Shown: piece by piece, positions 1-8,600 of the stretch
Layout: every line of letters begins with the position of its first letter
How positions within the stretch are numbered: position 1 is the stretch's first letter
Origin: Leptospiraceae bacterium
Lineage (GTDB): Bacteria; Spirochaetota; Leptospiria; Leptospirales; Leptospiraceae
DNA: 64,000 bases
NCBI GenBank assembly: GCA_024233875.1
Contig: JACKPB010000003.1
Span: 248,001 to 312,000, forward strand
Direction of reading: 5' to 3'
The notes under the pieces: generated by a model
Databases searched by the model: none
The model's input: the letters and a program-made list of their open reading frames with translations, nothing else
Told to the model about the DNA's origin: nothing
Translations under genes and position numbers: made by a program

Positions 1-710
1 GTTCTAAAATCCCCTTCTTCTTTTTTTCCGTAGTAGCCACCCAGAAAGAGTTTCATTCCATTTGCAGAAAAAGATCGCATTATTTCCCATCTCGAACTAA
101 ACTTATAGACTTCCTGATTTGTAATCAAATGTTCCATCCCGCCGGTTCCTTTCAAATCATAGACTGTACCTTTGAAATCAATGTATCCTTCGACCTTCGC
201 TGAGTGAAAGGGGATATCAGCTTTCAAAAATTTTTTCTGATCGAGAATGATCTTTCCTCCGGACAGAGTAACTCCCGAACGGGGAGAGCTGAATTTTAAA
301 TACAATTTTACGTTATCTGTAAATACCTTTATTTCAAAATCCCCATTGATCTCTTCAAAACTATTGTTGTAGCTTTTGACGAAATATTTTTTTTTGTTCG
401 CTTCAAGTGATTTATTGGAAAATTCTTTCGTAGAAAAATAAGAACCCGTCTTTCCGGATTGAACAGAAATTGCTACCCCATGATTCAGAGATCCCGGCCC
501 GAGGTTACTGATTAGAGAAGTCACAAAGATTTGAAACTCGGAGTTTAAAAAATAGTAATTCCAACCCTGAAAGTAACCTTCATCGGAATACGGTTGGAAC
601 ACATAGTCCGAAACCAAAACTTTTTTTATGGCTGAAGACTGAGGAAAGCCGGAAGAGAGGGGAAATAAAATGAAAACCAGGATGAAGAATTTCTTAACTA
701 AGAATTTCAT
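1..710 (-). CDS. Exported protein of unknown function, C-terminus cut by the window edge
   Basis: An open frame runs from an ATG at 710 to the first base of the window without a stop, giving at least 236 residues. Residues 1-27 form a clear signal peptide: KK residues, then a hydrophobic stretch ILVFILFPL and a likely cleavage after SSA. The upstream strand reads AGGTTCT just before the ATG, a usable ribosome binding site. The mature part is rich in beta-type alternation, with aromatic and glycine-containing segments such as YFQGWNYYFL and, late in the frame, GTVYDLKGTGGMEH. That weakly resembles the two-lipocalin fold of AttH/CrtC/Svf1-type proteins, but the likeness is an inference and the family is not firmly recognised. 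The gene is divergent from the phosphatase gene at 829. Stop codon and C-terminus lie outside the window. Confidence 0.7.
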   Translation of the reverse strand, partial: MKFLVKKFFILVFILFPLSSGFPQSSAIKKVLVSDYVFQPYSDEGYFQGWNYYFLNSEFQIFVTSLISNLGPGSLNHGVAISVQSGKTGSYFSTKEFSNKSLEANKKKYFVKSYNNSFEEINGDFEIKVFTDNVKLYLKFSSPRSGVTLSGGKIILDQKKFLKADIPFHSAKVEGYIDFKGTVYDLKGTGGMEHLITNQEVYKFSSRWEIMRSFSANGMKLFLGGYYGKKEEGDFR

Positions 711-817
711 ATGAGAACCTGAATGCTCCGACAATGGTCAGTCGATGACCTGACCCGTATGCATTCTTTTATCCTTACTTTTCTACTTTCTTTTTTTTAT
801 TCATGTTTTAGCAAGGA

Positions 818-823
818 TATAAT
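818..823 (+). promoter_or_regulatory. Perfect TATAAT -10-like hexamer just before the phosphatase gene
   Basis: TATAAT lies 5 bases before the ATG at 829, and AAGGA at 813-817 overlaps its upstream side. If the hexamer is a real -10 element the transcript would begin at about the start codon and be leaderless. If AAGGA is used as the ribosome binding site (11-base spacing) the promoter must lie further upstream. No convincing -35 box is visible; the upstream bases are T-rich. Confidence 0.3.
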
Positions 824-828
824 ACGTC

Positions 829-2577
829 ATGAGAAAAATACCGAGTTCAGATGAAATTACCCTAATGGTCGCTAAGATCAATGCATCTGAAGATATTGAA
901 TCCTTATTAAATACTATCATTGATAAAATAAAAGATGCACTCTTCTGTCAGGGCTGCTCCATCCTGCTTTATTCGGAAGAGTATGATTGCCTGGAATTTT
1001 TTGTATCCAGCGGAGATAAAAGTGAAAACTTAAAATCACTAAAAGTACCGAGGGGAAAAGGTATAGCGGGATATGTAATGGAGTCTAAGACGGCTGAAGT
1101 TGTCAACTCTGCCCAGAATGATCCGAGGCTATTTAAAAATATTGATCAAACTATTGGATTTCAAACCCGAAATGTCATGGCAAACCCCATGATTGCACAC
1201 AACGAATTTATTGGTGTAATAGAAGTTGTGAACACTCTTGACGAAAGAGACTTCAACGACTTTGACCTTTCTCTCTTCCGAAGTCTCTCGGAAGTGGCGG
1301 CCATAGCGATTCACAATCGCAATCTCATCGATGCTCTTTCGGGAAAACTTAGAGAAGTCAATACCCTGTTTCGGGTGACCAATAGTTTGAGTTCGATTTC
1401 TGAGACCGGAGAATTTTTTGAAAAGACCTGTCAATTTGTAGCGGAGATTTTTGAAGCCGAAAGAGTTTCTCTATTTCTCAGAAATGAAGATGAATGGAAT
1501 GCTACTATTCCCTTTCAGGGCAGTCCTCCTCCTCAGGAATTAGAAAGATCTTTTGTGCTAAGCCCCATCCTTCTGAGGATACTGGAAACCAAGGAGGCGA
1601 TTCTGGTAGAAAATACAAGCCGGCAAGTTGACCTGGAATTCCGTTATACGAATAACTACAAAACAAAATCCTTTATCTCCCTCCCCCTCCTCATAGATTC
1701 AGAAATCATAGGTGTGCTGAATGTATCCGAGAGAATTAGCCGGAAGATTTTTTCTAAATTGGATTTACAACTTTTAAAAATTCTCATCAATCATGTCTTA
1801 GAAATTTACAAATCTATGATAGATAGAGAAGACAGAGAGAAGTACCAACTTCTTCAAAGGGATTTATTTCTTGCACGAAAGATTCAAAGATACTCCCTTC
1901 CCAATATCCCGCAACAAATCAATGGAATACATCTTGATTTTTCCTATCACACATGTACAGAAATCGGTGGGGATTTTTATGATCTTTTGTATCACAATTC
2001 CGATATATTTACCGTATTGATAGCTGATGTGTCCGGAAAAGGAATTCCCGCAGCACTTTTTATGGAATACTCCAAAACAGTCCTGAGCGGAGAGATAACC
2101 AAATTTGAAAACCCATCTTCCTGCCTGAAAAAAAGTCACACTCTTCTTCAAAACAAACCCGATCTCTTTATGCATGTGGAAGTGATGATCATTCAGATTG
2201 ATACCGCCCGAAAGTCATTCACTTACTCAAGTGCGGGTCACAATCGTCAGGTGTACTACAACTCATCCAATAAAAAAATAGAATTGCTCCGAACCCGTGG
2301 AATCCCCCTGGGTTCATCCCTTCCCTTTCTGGAGTTTACCGAAAACAAAGTGAATTACAATCCCGGTGACATCATTTTATTGTATACCGACGGTATTACC
2401 GAATTGCGCTCACCTTCCGGAGAAATGTACGGTGAGGAAAGACTCTTTTCTATTCTCCTGAACCATCCAGAAAAACCCATAAGTGAGTTAAAGAAAATGA
2501 TCCTGGAATCTATGGACGCCTTCAGGAAACAAAATGACTTCAATGATGACTTTACTCTTATTCTCATAGGATTTTGA
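829..2577 (+). CDS. GAF-GAF-SpoIIE (PP2C-type) serine phosphatase, RsbU-like
   Basis: The 582-residue cytosolic protein has two GAF-type sensor domains (about 20-165 and 185-330), a short helical linker, and a C-terminal SpoIIE/PP2C phosphatase domain (about 345-582). The phosphatase signatures are all visible: EIGGDFYD, DVSGKGIPAA, SSAGHN, YTDGITE and NDDFTLI, with the metal-binding aspartates intact, so the enzyme should be active. In the family such enzymes dephosphorylate anti-sigma-factor antagonists (STAS proteins) in partner-switching pathways; the GAF domains would sense a small ligand or redox state. No anti-sigma or STAS gene lies beside it, so the target is unknown. It is followed after one base by the L-2-hydroxyglutarate oxidase gene and then by a second SpoIIE phosphatase gene, so the three are probably co-transcribed. 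There is no signal peptide or membrane segment. Confidence 0.93.
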   Translation: MRKIPSSDEITLMVAKINASEDIESLLNTIIDKIKDALFCQGCSILLYSEEYDCLEFFVSSGDKSENLKSLKVPRGKGIAGYVMESKTAEVVNSAQNDPRLFKNIDQTIGFQTRNVMANPMIAHNEFIGVIEVVNTLDERDFNDFDLSLFRSLSEVAAIAIHNRNLIDALSGKLREVNTLFRVTNSLSSISETGEFFEKTCQFVAEIFEAERVSLFLRNEDEWNATIPFQGSPPPQELERSFVLSPILLRILETKEAILVENTSRQVDLEFRYTNNYKTKSFISLPLLIDSEIIGVLNVSERISRKIFSKLDLQLLKILINHVLEIYKSMIDREDREKYQLLQRDLFLARKIQRYSLPNIPQQINGIHLDFSYHTCTEIGGDFYDLLYHNSDIFTVLIADVSGKGIPAALFMEYSKTVLSGEITKFENPSSCLKKSHTLLQNKPDLFMHVEVMIIQIDTARKSFTYSSAGHNRQVYYNSSNKKIELLRTRGIPLGSSLPFLEFTENKVNYNPGDIILLYTDGITELRSPSGEMYGEERLFSILLNHPEKPISELKKMILESMDAFRKQNDFNDDFTLILIGF

Positions 2578-2578
2578 A

Positions 2579-3772
2579 ATGATAGAGAAATTTGATTTTT
2601 TAATTTCGGGTGCCGGGATAGTGGGCACAGCGATTTCAATGCAACTCAGAAATAAATTTCCGGAAGCAAAGATCCTCGTAATTGACAAAGAAAAAACACC
2701 GGGAGCACACGGTAGCGGACGGAATAGTGGTGTTTTGCATGCCGGATTTTACTACACTCCGGATAGTTTGAAAGCAAAGTTTACTAGAGAAGGCAATGAG
2801 TTTCTTGCAGACTATTGTGAAACCAAAAAACTCAGAATCAATAAATGCGGAAAACTGGTAGTCGCGAGAGATGAGGAAGACTTAGCTCAGATGGATGTTT
2901 TGTTTGAAAGGGGAAAGATCAATAAGGTCGATATCCATGAAATTGATGCATCGGAAGCAAAAAAACTGGAACCGCTTGCTAAAACTTATAAAAAAGCTCT
3001 GTATTCTCCAAAAACATATTCCGTGGATCCGGTAGAAGTATTGATATCCCTACAAAAAGAAGCAGAGATTTCAAAAATAATTTTTCGCTATTCAGAAAAG
3101 TTTTTAAACTTCAGGAATGGATTGGTTGAAACCGATCAGGGTAAGTATGATGTCGGACATTTTATCAATGCATCCGGATTGCAGGCAGATCTCATAGCGA
3201 GAAAATTTGGTTTTTCTAAAAATTATGAAGTGCTTCCCTTTAAGGGTCTCTATCTGTACTCGGATGAGCTACCCTCTCCCTTCAGAATGCACATCTATCC
3301 AGTTCCTGATCTGCGAAATCCCTTTCTCGGAGTTCATGTCACAATGACGGTGGACGGAAAAGCAAAACTCGGACCCACTGCAATTCCCGGATTCTGGAGG
3401 GAAAACTACAACTACTTCGAATCCTTCTCTCTTCCTGAGTTTTTGAACATTACAATGAAACAATTGAACTTATTTTTCACTGCCAATTTTCCATTTCGAG
3501 AACTGGCGTTGGAAGAGATCAAAAAGCATTCCAAACACTATATGGTCAAAAAAGCGGGTGACCTGGCTGAAGAAATACGTTATGAGAAATTCACCAAATG
3601 GGGTAAACCGGGAATCCGTGCCCAACTTGTAGACACAGTAGAAAAAAAATTAGTGTCCGATTTTTTGATAGAAGGGGATTCCAAATCCACGCATATCCTG
3701 AATGCTGTCTCCCCTGCCTTTACCGGTTCTTTTCCTTTTGCGGGATATGCAGTAGGAAAAATGCAAATATAA
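2579..3772 (+). CDS. lhgO: L-2-hydroxyglutarate oxidase/dehydrogenase (FAD-dependent)
   Basis: The 397-residue flavoprotein of the DAO/LhgO family oxidises L-2-hydroxyglutarate to 2-oxoglutarate, passing electrons to oxygen or the quinone pool. The N-terminal dinucleotide fold GAGIVGTAIS (about residues 10-19) binds FAD. HGSGRNSGVLHAG around residue 45 is the characteristic LhgO signature, and the C-terminal region ending SPAFTGSFPFAGY supplies the other FAD contact. Length matches the family. The ATG begins one base after the stop of the upstream phosphatase gene, so translation is probably coupled. The next gene starts 4 bases downstream. The pairing of a metabolite-repair enzyme with two signalling phosphatases is unusual, but nothing in the sequence shows a functional link. 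A glycerol-3-phosphate or other DAO-family substrate is possible but less likely. Confidence 0.85.
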   Translation: MIEKFDFLISGAGIVGTAISMQLRNKFPEAKILVIDKEKTPGAHGSGRNSGVLHAGFYYTPDSLKAKFTREGNEFLADYCETKKLRINKCGKLVVARDEEDLAQMDVLFERGKINKVDIHEIDASEAKKLEPLAKTYKKALYSPKTYSVDPVEVLISLQKEAEISKIIFRYSEKFLNFRNGLVETDQGKYDVGHFINASGLQADLIARKFGFSKNYEVLPFKGLYLYSDELPSPFRMHIYPVPDLRNPFLGVHVTMTVDGKAKLGPTAIPGFWRENYNYFESFSLPEFLNITMKQLNLFFTANFPFRELALEEIKKHSKHYMVKKAGDLAEEIRYEKFTKWGKPGIRAQLVDTVEKKLVSDFLIEGDSKSTHILNAVSPAFTGSFPFAGYAVGKMQI

Positions 3773-3776
3773 AACA

Positions 3777-5015
3777 ATGGATTCGATTTTTTCAAAATTA
3801 CTGGAGAATGAACTCTTTAGAGATATAGATCTGAACGAAAAGAATATAGATATATCTATCTTAAATCTATACAGATTTCAAGTAGGAGAAATTGTAATCG
3901 AAGAAGGTGAATCCTCATCGGAATTGTTCTTAATTCTGGATGGAATGATTGAGATTCTCCAAGTTACAGAGACCGGTGAAGAAGCCAATCTGGGAATTAG
4001 AAAAAGTGGTGAATTTATAGGTGAACTCGGTCTCATTGATGCCTCAGATCGTTCATGCAGGGTAAGATCCAAATCTGAATCAACCCTCCTGGGAATTCCG
4101 GGAGATAAGTTTTTTCAGCTCATACAAAACTTTCCCAAAATCAGTTTGAATCTATTGCGAACCCTCTCACAGAGACAAAAAAATTCTGATCGATTGGCTA
4201 CGAAACGATATTCTGAATTATTGGAAGTCAACCAAAATTTAGAAAAACTGGTAGAAGAGAGAACAGAGAATTTAAACCTGGCTCTGAAAAAAATCCATAA
4301 AGACTTAAAGTTTTCAGAAAAATTACAATCCGGAATTTTACCGCCTCAGAAAATAATTATAGAGAGCATTCATTTTTTCAATCTTTATCAACCACTGGAT
4401 GAAGTTGGGGGCGACTTATTTGATATCCACCAATTGGAAGACAAACGTATCCGTGTCCTACTGGTGGATATGACCGGTCATGGGATACAGGCCGCTCTTC
4501 TCACCATGCTGATCAAGAGTGAATATGAGGGATTGAAAGACTTAACCATTCCGCCCTCTGAAGTTTTCAATCTCTTGAATGAAAACATCTATACCCGCTA
4601 TAGGAGTTTGAATCTTATCTTTCCCGGATTTTTAGTAGACATACATATGGATAAAAATGAAATCATTTACAGTTCCGCGGGTCATCCCGAACAGTTTATT
4701 ATTCAAAATTCATCTATAGGTGAGATGAAAAAAACCGGAAAGATCATAGGATTTCTCAATGATCTCAATGCGGAAGACAGGAGAATATGATTTCAAAAAG
4801 GAGATAAAATTCTACTTTTTACTGATGGTCTCTTTGAAGTATTCAACAGGGACAAAGAAGAATTTGGTACAGATAGAATCAAAAGTTTGATAGAATCTTC
4901 TATCAATTTAGATATTCCGGAACTCATAGACCTTATAGTAACAAAAATGAAAGAATTCACCGGAGGAATGGATCTGGATGATGATATCACCTGTCTCGGA
5001 ATTTCTTATATTTAG
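3777..5015 (+). pseudogene. cNMP-binding/SpoIIE phosphatase interrupted by an in-frame TGA
   Basis: Residues 1-125 form a cyclic-nucleotide-binding (CRP-type) domain with FIGELGLIDASDRSCRV as its phosphate-binding cassette. A coiled coil (about 135-180) and a SpoIIE/PP2C phosphatase domain follow (VGGDLFD, DMTGHGIQAA, SSAGHPEQF). Translation stops at TGA 4788-4790, 337 residues in. The same reading frame then continues without any shift to TAG at 5013-5015 and encodes exactly the missing end of the domain: FQKGDKILLFTDG and, near the end, LDDDITCLG. These carry the last metal-binding aspartates, so the 337-residue product should be inactive. The simplest reading is a nonsense mutation (for example TGG to TGA). 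Sequencing error, read-through or recoding are alternatives. The gene follows lhgO by 4 bases. A real downstream start inside the remainder is unlikely because it would give only a domain fragment. Confidence 0.8.
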
Positions 5016-5667
5016 ATCGAAAGAACTATTTATTATTTTACATATCGGCGGACTCAAAAAACAATTTCTTCATTTGGCACTCTTGCTCTTGCTTTTTCCC
5101 TTTACCTCCATCCTTAATTCCCAATCCCAAGCCTATCCTTCAGATCCTTACCTAAAGCAATGGAAGGATTTTTCCCTCTCGGGAGAATCAGAAGAATTCA
5201 AGGAGTACTTACGCTGCCAGCTTTTGCGATCCGGATGCGTTCTTCCCGATTCTCTCCCGAAAATTTCATTTGAACATGCTTACTTCATCACCCTCGTCAA
5301 AAAAAATAGGAATCGGGGGTGCTTCGGAGCATTTCATCACAGGGAAAGAAATTTCCACCGTCTCATAAAAAGATACATCCGGGGTGCTCTGAGAGAAGAT
5401 CCCCGGTCCATCCCGCTGCAAAGGGATGAATTCGATGATGTCCGGATCTACCTGAGCATCGGAACTCAACCCAAACCAGCAGAGAAATTTCCTGATACAA
5501 AAAAAGATGGCATAGTATTCCATTATTCGGAAAATAGACAGGAAATTTATATTCCGGGTGAAATCAGGGGGGAAGTCTCTCTGTCAAAAATGATAAACTC
5601 CAAAAAGCCCGAAGAGATTAGAATATTTGAGGCTTTTGTATGGCAAATACCCTTTCGCGCGCAGTAA
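4978..5667 (+). CDS. Exported AMMECR1-like protein
   Basis: The 229-residue frame contains a hydrophobic signal-like segment (about residues 27-48, HLALLLLLFPFTSIL followed by NSQSQA), so the protein is probably exported. The C-terminal part resembles AMMECR1: RGCFGAFHH corresponds to the family's RGCIG turn, and DPRSIPLQRDEFDDVRIYLS to the DPRFPPL...EL..L.I.VSVL stretch, followed by DGIVFHY and a strand-rich end. AMMECR1 proteins are normally cytosolic and their biochemical role is not settled, so export is notable. The chosen ATG (4978) overlaps the end of the interrupted phosphatase gene and has GGAGG about 12 bases upstream; a TTG start at the beginning of the hydrophobic core is an alternative. 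The end overlaps the start of the alpha-2-macroglobulin gene by 28 bases, suggesting translational coupling. Confidence 0.72.
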   Translation: MMISPVSEFLIFRSKELFIILHIGGLKKQFLHLALLLLLFPFTSILNSQSQAYPSDPYLKQWKDFSLSGESEEFKEYLRCQLLRSGCVLPDSLPKISFEHAYFITLVKKNRNRGCFGAFHHRERNFHRLIKRYIRGALREDPRSIPLQRDEFDDVRIYLSIGTQPKPAEKFPDTKKDGIVFHYSENRQEIYIPGEIRGEVSLSKMINSKKPEEIRIFEAFVWQIPFRAQ

Positions 5668-8600
5668 TCATCTTTCTCCTTATCTTCAAAACTCCTGTAT
5701 TCGCGGGAACTATCACCGGGGAAATCATAGACAATACAACTCAAAAACCTATTGTCGGTGCCGACATCGAAATCAAAAATAAAAATCTCGGAGTAGGTTA
5801 CTATCGTGTGACCTCAAATTCTCAGGGAGTGTTTACTCTTGAAGACTACATTCCGGACATAGAATACAAAGCCGAAATTCGTGCGGAAGGCTATGTCACA
5901 AAGACAATAAATAATTTTCATCCCAAACAGAATAAAATCTTTTTGAATCGGGAATCTATCATAGAAGGAACTGTTTTGACATCCAAAGAAGAACCTCTTT
6001 CGGACGTGACTGTTTTTATTTGGGATTACTACAGTGAGTCAAACCAAAGGATTCAGGTGAAGACAGACTCAAAAGGTTATTACAAATTTACAAAATTGAA
6101 TCAGGGCAATTTCACCGTTACTTTTCAAAAAGACCACTACTTAAACGAATCTGCAAGAATCCAAAGAGTGAGTCCGGAAAAGCCATTCCTCCTAAATATG
6201 CAAATGTTCAAACCATCTTCTGTCTCAGGAAAGATTCTGATCAAAGATACAGAGGGGCCTGAATCGGCTAAAAATGTTTATGTTTCTCTGAGTGGAGTCC
6301 ATAGACATAGCACAAAGACTTTTTCGGATGGAAGCTTTCAGATTTTTGATTTGAAACCGGGTTCCTATACTTTTGATTATTCACACAACGGATACATCAA
6401 ATCGGAACCCATTCAGATGGAAGTCAAAGAAGATGAAAATATTACTCTGGATGATATTTACTTAACCATTCGGGATGCCAGTCTTTCTATTTATACATCC
6501 AATTATACCTTCCCTACAGGAAGTAATATCGGATTCACGACCCAAACTTTTCGAATCGATAAAATGAAACTAACTATCTATGATCTGAATGAAGAAAAGT
6601 TTCCCCCCTCTTCCGCTGATGATTTGGATATTGAAAATCTTCCCAAAGTACATACCTGGGAAGAACCTGTTAAGAATTACGAACCGAATGAATACAAACA
6701 TGGATATGTAAATATCAGCCAAAATCTTCCAACAGGTATGTACTGTATTGAAATCAGCTCGGAAGACGGAAGTACTCTTGACCGTAAGCTTTTCACTGTG
6801 ACTACCCTCGGACTTATCGCAAAACGAACAGAATCAGGAATTTTGGTGTATGCCGTAGATCTCGTTACCTCTGAAGTTTTGAAAGATGTCAAAATCAAAA
6901 CCTATGTTCCGGAAACAGAAACCCATAACAATAATGGCACCGATAGTCAGGACAATTGGGGAGAGATAAATGGAATAAAGAGTAAAGCAATCGCAGAAGG
7001 TCTGACTGATGAAAATGGTCTTCTCGAATTGAAAGGTATCACAGCTAATCAAATTTTTCTTTATGGAATAGCACCCAACGGAAGTTTTGCTTCTCTTGAA
7101 TCCAATGCTCCTTCCGAATTGACCGAAAAATTTAAATTTTATATCTATACAGATCGACCCACCTATCGAGCCGGTGATACCGTTCATTACAAAATCATTG
7201 CAAAGGAAGACAAGGAAGTATTTGTTCCATTCCGGGGTAAAGACATATCTCTCACTCTAAACAATTACTCGGGAGAAATTCCACTGAACCCAATTCAACT
7301 CGATGACTGGGGAACAGCAGAAGGGAAGTTTGAGATTCCGGGTGACTTTTCTCTGGGAAGACAAACCCTGAACATATCCGGAAAGACCATTGAGAAAGGA
7401 AGAGAGTACAAATTGAGTGGAGATGGGACTTTCTATGTAGAGCAATACAGAAAGCCTGAATACAAGATTGATATCTCATCTTCAAAATCTTTTTACGCCA
7501 ATGGAGATGAAATTGAATTCAAAGTTTCCGCCAATTATCTCTATGGAGCTCCTGTAGAAAAAGCAGGCATCCAATACAAAGTTTATGAGAAAAAACTAAG
7601 TGATCGGGAAAATAATTACTGGTGGGAATCCGGATACAACTCTTCTGCTTACTACTACAATGTCCTGGAGGAAGGAAATAAATTTCTGGATAAGGAAGGC
7701 AATCTTGTAATACGATTGAAACCCAGAATTCTCCCCTTCGATCGGGAGATCATCTTAGAAACTAGTGTTACGGATTCATCCAATGTGCGATTGGAAAAAG
7801 AAAAAAGAATTATCCTGGGTCGGGGTGAGTTTTATATCAAATTGATTCCGAATGAATCTTATTATACCTTTGATGATAAAAAAATCATTAAAATCAAAAC
7901 CCTTGACCATTCCGGAAAAGGAGTTTCCAAATCCGGAACTCTGAGCTTTCATAGATATGTTTGGAAACCCTGGCAGAAAACGTACTCCCGCGAACCGAAA
8001 GCACTCTATGAAACAAAATTTGAAACGGATGAAAATGGGGAAGGAGAATTGGTTTTAGAAAAAGAAATCAATGCTTCCAGTGAAATCGAAATAGTAGCAA
8101 AATCTACAGACAGTAGGGAAAATCAGATTCTCGCCACCCGATTGATCTGGGTTCATGATGGAATCAGTGAGACAAATTCATTATTCAAGAATCTGGAGCT
8201 CACAGTCAATCAATCTGCTCTATCCGAAGGAGAAATCACAGTTGTAGTCAAGAGTAAGTACAAAAATGTCCCTGTCCTACTTACTCTGGAAGGTAAAAAA
8301 ATCTATGATGCAACAGTGGTAAAATTGGAAAACCACATCATTACCCACAAGTTTAAAGTAGATGAATCGTACTCTCCAAATTTCTATGTAACGGCCAGTC
8401 TTCAGATCAATAAGAATTTATTCAGAGCATACGATGAAGTAGTTCTCGGAAAAAAGGACACCGAAATTGTCTGGAAAATCGATTTTGACAAAGAAAAGTA
8501 CAGACCGGGTGAAAAGCTTCACTTGAAAGTTCATGCAGAAAATTCCGATGCCAAACCTCTCTCCACTGACTTCTCTCTGGCACTTGTAGATGAGGCTATC

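Noticed and set aside
4787..4800. Frameshift as the cause of the interrupted phosphatase gene
   Set aside because: The continuation (GGA GAT AAA...) is in the same frame as the upstream part; only the TGA codon interrupts it, so it is a nonsense change and not a shift.
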